Source: Afipia sp.
GTDB taxonomy: Bacteria > Pseudomonadota > Alphaproteobacteria > Rhizobiales > Xanthobacteraceae
Direction of reading: 5' to 3'
NCBI GenBank assembly: GCA_020056155.1
Contig: JAGVII010000865.1
Location: 1 to 10,389 of the forward strand
DNA length: 10,389 nt
A program made the position numbers and the translations under genes. Shown here one piece after another: positions 6,056-10,389 of this stretch. The notes beneath the pieces were generated by a model. It was not told the DNA's origin, searched no databases, and was given only the letters and a program-made list of their open reading frames with translations. Every line of letters starts with the position of its first letter. The stretch's first letter is position 1.

Positions 6056-6157
6056 GACGCTGACACGCAAGTGAAACCATGCGAAGCTCCATCCGCGAGC
6101 GCTTGGTGAAACCAAACGCCCCACATTGAGTTCACGGCCAATACTTCTTCGACATGC

Positions 6158-6161
6158 GGAG
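6158..6161 (+). promoter_or_regulatory. Ribosome binding site selecting ATG 6168 of the [2Fe-2S] subunit
   Basis: GGAG ends 6 nt before ATG 6168. The in-frame ATG at 6162 directly abuts GGAG and is therefore unlikely to be used. Confidence 0.5.
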
Positions 6162-6167
6162 ATGCGG

Positions 6168-6680
6168 ATGGCGAGAACGAACCCGGCGACCCAGGCAAAT
6201 CCCCAGGCGCCGCAGAAGGTTTTAGTCCAACTTTCCGTCAACGGCGCCGAAACAAAGCTCAACGTGGCGCCCTGGACAACCCTGCTCGACGCTCTGCGCG
6301 AGCATCTCGATCTCACAGGCACAAAGAAGGGCTGCGATCACGGCCAGTGCGGCGCATGCACGGTGCTGATCGACGGACGGCGTATCAACTCCTGCCTGAC
6401 GCTTGCTGTCATGAAAGACGGCGCCAAGGTGACCACGATCGAGGGTCTTGCGGCCCGCGACGGTGCGCTACATCCGGTGCAGAAGGCGTTCATCGATCAC
6501 GATGCATTCCAGTGCGGCTATTGCACTCCCGGCCAGATCTGCTCCGCCGTAGGCCTGATAGCGGAAGGAAAGGCAAAGACGCCCGACGAGATCCGCGAGA
6601 TGATGAGCGGCAATATCTGTCGCTGCGCGGCCTACCCCAACATCGTTGCAGCCATCCAGCAGGCGATGAGGGCATCATGA
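6168..6680 (+). CDS. Molybdenum hydroxylase [2Fe-2S] small subunit (PaoA/XdhA-like)
   Basis: The iron-sulfur subunit of a xanthine-oxidase-family enzyme, which carries electrons from the molybdenum centre to FAD. In its 170 residues the plant-ferredoxin-type cluster is held by Cys56, Cys61, Cys64 and Cys76 ([10 protein letters not shown]...SC). The second, helical domain cluster is held by Cys116, Cys119, Cys151 and Cys153 (QCGYCTPGQ and NICRCAAYP). Both are complete. ATG at 6168 is chosen because GGAG ends 6 nt upstream; ATG 6162 and a TTG at 6126 are less likely. The N-terminus ([13 protein letters not shown]) has no twin-arginine motif or hydrophobic segment, unlike the E. coli periplasmic homologue PaoA. 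The stop overlaps the start of the next gene (ATGA). Together with the FAD and molybdopterin genes it makes a three-subunit enzyme of the aldehyde oxidoreductase type. Confidence 0.96.
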   Translation: MARTNPATQANPQAPQKVLVQLSVNGAETKLNVAPWTTLLDALREHLDLTGTKKGCDHGQCGACTVLIDGRRINSCLTLAVMKDGAKVTTIEGLAARDGALHPVQKAFIDHDAFQCGYCTPGQICSAVGLIAEGKAKTPDEIREMMSGNICRCAAYPNIVAAIQQAMRAS

Positions 6681-7693
6681 TCAACTTCCAGTATGCCCGC
6701 GCCAGCGACGTTGCCGACGCAATCCGGCAGATTTCAGCTGATTCCAGCGCCAAATTTGTTGCTGGCGGCACCAATCTGCTCGATCTCATGAAAGACGATG
6801 TCGAACAGCCGACCCGGCTGATCGATATTTCGCGGCTCCCGCTCAGGACCGTGGAAGAAACCGCGGACGGCGGCTTGCGTATCGGTGCGCTGGTGCCGAA
6901 CTCGGATCTCGCCTGGCATCCGCTGATCGCACAGCGCTATCCAATGCTCGGAAGCGCGATCCTCTCTGGCGCTTCGGCACAGTTGCGCAACATGGCGTCC
7001 ACCGGCGGAAATCTTCTCCAGCGCACGCGCTGCTTCTATTTCTACGACACCGTAACGCCCTGCAACAAGCGCGAGCCCGGTAGCGGCTGTTCCGCAATCA
7101 AGGGCATTAACCGCATCAACGGCATTCTCGGGACGAGCGAGGCCTGCATCGCCACTCATCCTTCCGATATGTGCGTCGCACTCGCTGTGCTCGAGGCCAA
7201 GGTGCACGTCATGGGCCCGTCCGGCGCCCGCACCATAGCGATTGCTGATTTCCATCGCTTACCGGGTGATACACCGCAACGGGACACCAATCTGGGAGCC
7301 AATGAGATCGTTACGGCAGTTGAACTGCCCGCCCAGGGTTTCAACAAGAACTACACTTATCTCAAAATTCGCGACAGGCTGTCATACGCTTTCGCGCTGG
7401 TGTCGGTCGCGGCCGGTCTGGAGATGGACGGAAACACCATCCGCCAGGCTCGTTTTGCACTCGGCGGCGTCGCGCACAAGCCGTGGCGAAATCCGGCGGC
7501 CGAAGCCGCGCTGAACGGGAAAACCGCCAACCGGGAAACCTTCACGAGCGCGGCAGAAATAGTATTGCGTGACGCCAAAGGGTTCGAACACAACGCCTTC
7601 AAGATAGATCTTGCCCAACGAACCATCGTGCGCGCGCTGACACAGGCAGCGCAAGGGACACCACAATCCCAATCCAACAAGAAAATCGCATGA
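6677..7693 (+). CDS. Molybdenum hydroxylase FAD-binding subunit with [4Fe-4S] insertion (PaoB-like)
   Basis: A 338-residue FAD-binding subunit (CO-dehydrogenase/xanthine-dehydrogenase medium subunit). FAD motifs are [14 protein letters not shown] (26-39) and [13 protein letters not shown] (107-119). Between the two FAD-domain halves there is a Cys-rich stretch with Cys119, Cys129, Cys138 and Cys157 ([18 protein letters not shown] and [11 protein letters not shown]). In the known PaoABC aldehyde oxidoreductase this region binds an extra [4Fe-4S] cluster, so the same is predicted here. The C-terminal CO-dehydrogenase flavoprotein domain includes [17 protein letters not shown] (232-248) and [10 protein letters not shown] (262-271). 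ATG at 6677 overlaps the TGA of the small subunit, a sign of translational coupling. Electrons would pass from Mo through the two [2Fe-2S] clusters to FAD and then to an unidentified acceptor. Confidence 0.95.
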   Translation: MINFQYARASDVADAIRQISADSSAKFVAGGTNLLDLMKDDVEQPTRLIDISRLPLRTVEETADGGLRIGALVPNSDLAWHPLIAQRYPMLGSAILSGASAQLRNMASTGGNLLQRTRCFYFYDTVTPCNKREPGSGCSAIKGINRINGILGTSEACIATHPSDMCVALAVLEAKVHVMGPSGARTIAIADFHRLPGDTPQRDTNLGANEIVTAVELPAQGFNKNYTYLKIRDRLSYAFALVSVAAGLEMDGNTIRQARFALGGVAHKPWRNPAAEAALNGKTANRETFTSAAEIVLRDAKGFEHNAFKIDLAQRTIVRALTQAAQGTPQSQSNKKIA

Positions 7694-7700
7694 GGCGGAA

Positions 7701-10064
7701 ATGGCGCGCTCCCGCACTCCCGTTCCTCCGGATACCAGCGATATCAGCCGCCGCGATCTCGTTCAGGGCGCCCTCGTGGCTAGTGCGCTCGGTTATGGCG
7801 GACTGGGCGCATCCCTTCCAGCCATCGCAGACGAACGGACAAATACAGCGAGCAAGCCGATGACGGGCTATATGGGCACCGCTACCTCACGCATTGACGG
7901 ACGTGACAAGGTTACCGGCGCAGCAAAATATGCCGGCGAATTCAAGGTGCCCAACCTGGCCTACGCAAGCATTGTATCGTCCACGATTGCCAAGGGCCGT
8001 ATCGCAAGCATGGATTTCAGCGAAGCCATGAAGGTCGACGGTGTGATTGCGGTTCTGACTCACAAAAACCGCCCCGCCATGGCCGACGAGGACAAGGCTT
8101 ACAAGGACGACGTTGCGCCTGAGAAAGGCTCACCTTTCCGTCCGCTCTACGGCGACAAGATCATGTTCGATGGGCAGCCGATTGCGATCGTGCTGGCCGA
8201 GGACTGGGAGACTGCACGTTTCGCCGCGTCACTTGTGCGCGTGGAGTATCAGAAAGAATCCTATGTGACCGACCTTGAGCAAGCGCGGAAAAATGCGTTC
8301 GCGCTCGAAACACCGGCCAAGCCGAGAGGTGATGCAGCGACGGTTTTCGCAGCTGCTCCCGTCCGCCACGACGGCGAATATTATGTTCCCATCGAGCATC
8401 ACAACCCTATGGAACTGTTCGCGTCGACAGTGACGTGGGACGGCGACGGCAAGCTCACGGTCTATGACAAGACCCAAGGCGTGCAGAACGTGCAGCGATA
8501 CGTCTGCAGCATCTTCAATCTGAAATCCGAAGATGTGCGGGTCATCTCTCCCTTTGTCGGCGGGGCATTCGGCTCGGGGCTGCGGCCGCAATATCAGGTC
8601 GTCTTGGCATCGCTGGCGGCGCTCGCAGTGAAACGCCCCGTCCGTGTCGTGCTGACCCGTCAGCAAATGTACTCGATCGGCTACCGGCCAGCCATGATTC
8701 AGCGGATTCAGCTTGGCGCGAAGGCTGACGGAACGCTCGACGCGATTACGCACGATGCGACGACGGTCACGTCGCAGTACGAGGATTTCCATCGCCACGA
8801 GACCACCTGGTCTGCCCTGCTCTACAAAAGCGCCGCTGCGAAGTATGAGCACAAGCTCGCGCGGCTGGATTTGCCGACGTCATGTGACATGCGCGGTCCG
8901 AGCGCAACGACCGGTGTGTATGCGCTCGAATCCGCGATGGACGAACTTGCGGTTGCGCTCAAGCTCGATCCATTGGAGTTGCGGTTGCGTTGCTATTCAG
9001 ACCGCGACCAGACCACCGGCTTGCCCTTCAGCAGCAAAAACCTTCGCGAATGTTACCGTCAGGGCGCCGAGGCCTTCGGCTGGAGCAAACGCAATCCTGA
9101 ACCGCGTTCCATGCGCGATGGCAGCGACCTGGTCGGCTGGGGCATGGCGTCCGGCATCTGGGAGGCGCTTCAGGTACCGATCACAGTGCGCGTTGCGTTG
9201 ACGGCGAACGGGCATGCGCAGGTTTCCTGCGCGACGTCCGATATTGGTACCGGCACTTACACGATCATGGCGCAGGTCGCGGCCGATATGCTCGGGCTGC
9301 CCCTCGAAAGCATCGATATCAAGCTTGGCGACTCCACCCTGCCGCAATCGCCCGTTGAAGGCGGATCATGGATAGCCGCATCGGTATCGAACGGTATTGT
9401 AACAACATGCGATGCAGTTCGCGAGGAACTGCTGAAGTTTGCGAAGAAAATGCCCAATTCACCGCTTGCCGCTGCGACAGCGAAGGACGTGATCCTTTCC
9501 GGCGGCAAGCTTGTCAGCTTGAAGGACCCGAGCCGTTCGGTCTCCATTGCCGATGCCATGCGACAGGGCGGCATCGATCGTATCGAGCAGGAAAAACATA
9601 CGACCTTCAAGAATGACGGAAAACATGCTCACAACACGCATTCGGCGATCTTTGCCGAGGTGAAAGTAGATGAGCAGATGGGCGTTATTCGCGTGACGCG
9701 CATTGTCAGCGCGGTGGCGGCTGGCCGCATCATGAACGCCAAGACCGCGCACAGTCAGGTCATGGGCGGTGTGGTCTGGGGCATGGGAGTTGCACTGCAC
9801 GAGGAAACGCTGATCGACCACAATTTCGGCCGCATCATGAACGCCAACATTGCCGAGTATCATGTCCCGGTGAACGCCGACGTGCACGACATCAAAGTCA
9901 TCTTCGTCGATGAGCAGGACGATATCGTCAACCCCATGGGCATCAAGGGATTGGGCGAAATCGGCATCGTCGGCGTACCGGCAGCGATTGCCAATGCGAT
10001 CTATCACGCGACGGGAAAGCGGGTGCGCGACCTGCCGATCACCCTCGACAAGCTACGTCGCTGA
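7701..10064 (+). CDS. Molybdenum hydroxylase molybdopterin-binding large subunit with Tat signal (PaoC-like)
   Basis: The 787-residue catalytic subunit of a xanthine-oxidase-family enzyme. Residues 16-43 look like a twin-arginine signal: SRRDLVQG, a hydrophobic run to about residue 39, then AIA before Asp44 as a plausible cleavage site. The mature part starts with the a/b hammerhead domain (SRIDGRDKVTGAAKYAGE, 63-80). It continues through the cofactor-binding motifs GGAFGSGLRPQYQ (288-300) and DMRGPSATTGVYALESAMDELA (396-417), IGTGTYTIMAQVAADML (515-531) and the C-terminal GIKGLGEIGIVG (747-758). Glu753 matches the catalytic Glu of the family. ATG at 7701 lies 7 bases after the FAD-subunit stop with GAGG/GGCGG upstream. 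Closest in style to E. coli PaoC, an aromatic-aldehyde oxidoreductase, but PaoC itself has no signal peptide. Substrate could be an aldehyde or an N-heterocycle. No XdhC/PaoD or MobA-like maturation gene is in the window. Confidence 0.95.
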   Translation: MARSRTPVPPDTSDISRRDLVQGALVASALGYGGLGASLPAIADERTNTASKPMTGYMGTATSRIDGRDKVTGAAKYAGEFKVPNLAYASIVSSTIAKGRIASMDFSEAMKVDGVIAVLTHKNRPAMADEDKAYKDDVAPEKGSPFRPLYGDKIMFDGQPIAIVLAEDWETARFAASLVRVEYQKESYVTDLEQARKNAFALETPAKPRGDAATVFAAAPVRHDGEYYVPIEHHNPMELFASTVTWDGDGKLTVYDKTQGVQNVQRYVCSIFNLKSEDVRVISPFVGGAFGSGLRPQYQVVLASLAALAVKRPVRVVLTRQQMYSIGYRPAMIQRIQLGAKADGTLDAITHDATTVTSQYEDFHRHETTWSALLYKSAAAKYEHKLARLDLPTSCDMRGPSATTGVYALESAMDELAVALKLDPLELRLRCYSDRDQTTGLPFSSKNLRECYRQGAEAFGWSKRNPEPRSMRDGSDLVGWGMASGIWEALQVPITVRVALTANGHAQVSCATSDIGTGTYTIMAQVAADMLGLPLESIDIKLGDSTLPQSPVEGGSWIAASVSNGIVTTCDAVREELLKFAKKMPNSPLAAATAKDVILSGGKLVSLKDPSRSVSIADAMRQGGIDRIEQEKHTTFKNDGKHAHNTHSAIFAEVKVDEQMGVIRVTRIVSAVAAGRIMNAKTAHSQVMGGVVWGMGVALHEETLIDHNFGRIMNANIAEYHVPVNADVHDIKVIFVDEQDDIVNPMGIKGLGEIGIVGVPAAIANAIYHATGKRVRDLPITLDKLRR

Positions 10065-10073
10065 TCCCGGCCC

Positions 10074-10092
10074 CGCATCAACTCGCGATGCG
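10074..10092. other. Small inverted repeat in the convergent gap
   Basis: CGCATC (10074-10079) and GATGCG (10087-10092) flank a 7-nt loop across the junction between the converging molybdenum-enzyme and CaiB/BaiF genes. It might act as a weak bidirectional terminator, but no T-tract is present in either direction and it partly lies inside the CaiB/BaiF coding end. Confidence 0.2.
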
Positions 10093-10389
10093 CACAGCCT
10101 TGTTGGCGACCATCGCATCGATGGCGCTATCGTTATAGCCGAGGTCGCGCAACACCGAGCGTGAGTGTTCGCCGACGCGAGGCGCCGGACCGCCGATGGC
10201 CGCCTTGTTGACCTCGAAGATCGCCGCGGGCTTCGGCTGACGCACGCGGCCAACTGTCGGCTGCTCGAACTCCTCAATCAAGCCACGGGCCACCACCTGA
10301 TCGTTGCCGATGATTTCACCCCGGCGCAGGATCGGCGCACACGGCACATCAGCCGCATCGAGGCGCTCCAGCCATTCGGCGGTGGTGCG
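10078..10389 (-). CDS. CaiB/BaiF family CoA-transferase, C-terminal part (N-terminus beyond window edge)
   Basis: The last 103 residues of a protein that enters from the right edge. It reads TAEWLERLDAADVPCAPIL near the edge, then NDQVVARGLIEEFEQPTVG, KPAAIFEV, APRVGEHSRSVLRDLGY, and ends MVANKAVRIAS. The phrases AADVPCAP and PRVGEHSRSVLRDLGY are characteristic of the C-terminal region of family III (CaiB/BaiF) CoA-transferases, which exchange CoA between carboxylic acids. The catalytic Asp lies in the missing N-terminal part. The gene converges on the molybdenum-enzyme operon with only 13 bp between stop codons. Its role in the same pathway, such as CoA transfer onto the substrate or product acid, is a guess from proximity. 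Confidence 0.88.
   Translation of the reverse strand, partial: RTTAEWLERLDAADVPCAPILRRGEIIGNDQVVARGLIEEFEQPTVGRVRQPKPAAIFEVNKAAIGGPAPRVGEHSRSVLRDLGYNDSAIDAMVANKAVRIAS

Larger units (their letters stand above)
5923..6167 (+). other. Leader region of the molybdenum-enzyme operon with inverted and direct repeats
   Basis: This 245-bp stretch has no credible gene. It contains a 19-bp palindrome, CAAAAATGC-C-GCATTTTTG (6037-6055). It also has two competing GC stems, CGATGC/GCATCG (6012-6017 with 6029-6034) and GCGTCC/GGACGC (6022-6027 with 6055-6060). A 9-bp direct repeat GTGAAACCA occurs at 6071-6079 and 6106-6114. The second copy is part of the palindrome TTGGT-GAA-ACCAA (6103-6115). I found a TACAAT at 5951-5956 that could be a -10 box but no good -35 at the right distance. 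It probably carries the promoter and control sites of the operon. Confidence 0.4.

Noticed and set aside
5503..6322. Minus-strand open frames covering the GST end and the 5923-6167 gap
   Set aside because: The protein sequences show no domain or sensible start, and they overlap the GST and [2Fe-2S] genes; the gap is better read as a regulatory leader.
8229..8852. Minus-strand open frame of 207 codons inside the molybdopterin subunit gene
   Set aside because: Fully inside a 787-codon gene with all family motifs; composition is that of a reverse-complement shadow.
10074..10092. Inverted repeat as a proven bidirectional terminator
   Set aside because: The stem is only 6 bp, no T-tract follows in either direction, and part of it is inside coding sequence; kept only as a low-confidence feature.

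Overview
The window looks like a catabolic region of a high-GC alphaproteobacterium. Protein style (pimeloyl-CoA-dehydrogenase-like acyl-CoA dehydrogenase pair, CaiB/BaiF transferase, PaoABC-like molybdo-flavoenzyme) and frequent TTG/GTG starts suggest the Bradyrhizobium/Rhodopseudomonas/Afipia group. That placement is inference from sequence style only; there is no rRNA or other marker gene here. Coding density is high, and I see no insertion sequence, tRNA, CRISPR array or other sign of a mobile element.

Layout. From about position 4330 to the left edge, four genes are read leftward as one probable operon: an AMP-forming acyl-CoA ligase (4276-2720), an SDR-family protein (2650-1907), an acyl-CoA dehydrogenase of the pimeloyl-CoA dehydrogenase large-subunit type (1893-712) and its small-subunit-type partner (690 to the edge, cut). 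A 226-bp divergent intergenic region (4277-4502), rich in short palindromes, separates this from a rightward pair: a second SDR, clearly paralogous to the first (4503-5246), and a glutathione S-transferase (5248-5922), followed by a weak terminator. After a 245-bp gap that can form stem-loops comes a rightward three-gene operon for a molybdenum hydroxylase: 2x[2Fe-2S] subunit (6168-6680), FAD/[4Fe-4S] subunit (6677-7693) and molybdopterin subunit (7701-10064). At the right edge a CaiB/BaiF family CoA-transferase (10389-10078, cut) converges on it.

How it may work together (inference): the ligase would activate a carboxylic acid to its CoA thioester, the dehydrogenase pair would introduce a double bond, and the two SDR-like proteins would act on a downstream or upstream intermediate. 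The GST suggests a glutathione-dependent step or detoxification. The molybdenum enzyme would oxidise an aldehyde or hydroxylate a ring, and the CaiB/BaiF protein would move CoA between acids. The substrate cannot be read from the sequence.

Points most worth a second look: both SDRs have lost the catalytic Ser and Tyr (and the helix Asn) while keeping the Lys; the Tat signal of the molybdenum enzyme sits on the large subunit instead of the Fe-S subunit as in PaoABC; a palindrome lies exactly between the -35 and -10 of the putative ligase promoter; and the leader of the molybdenum-enzyme operon has mutually exclusive stem-loops.
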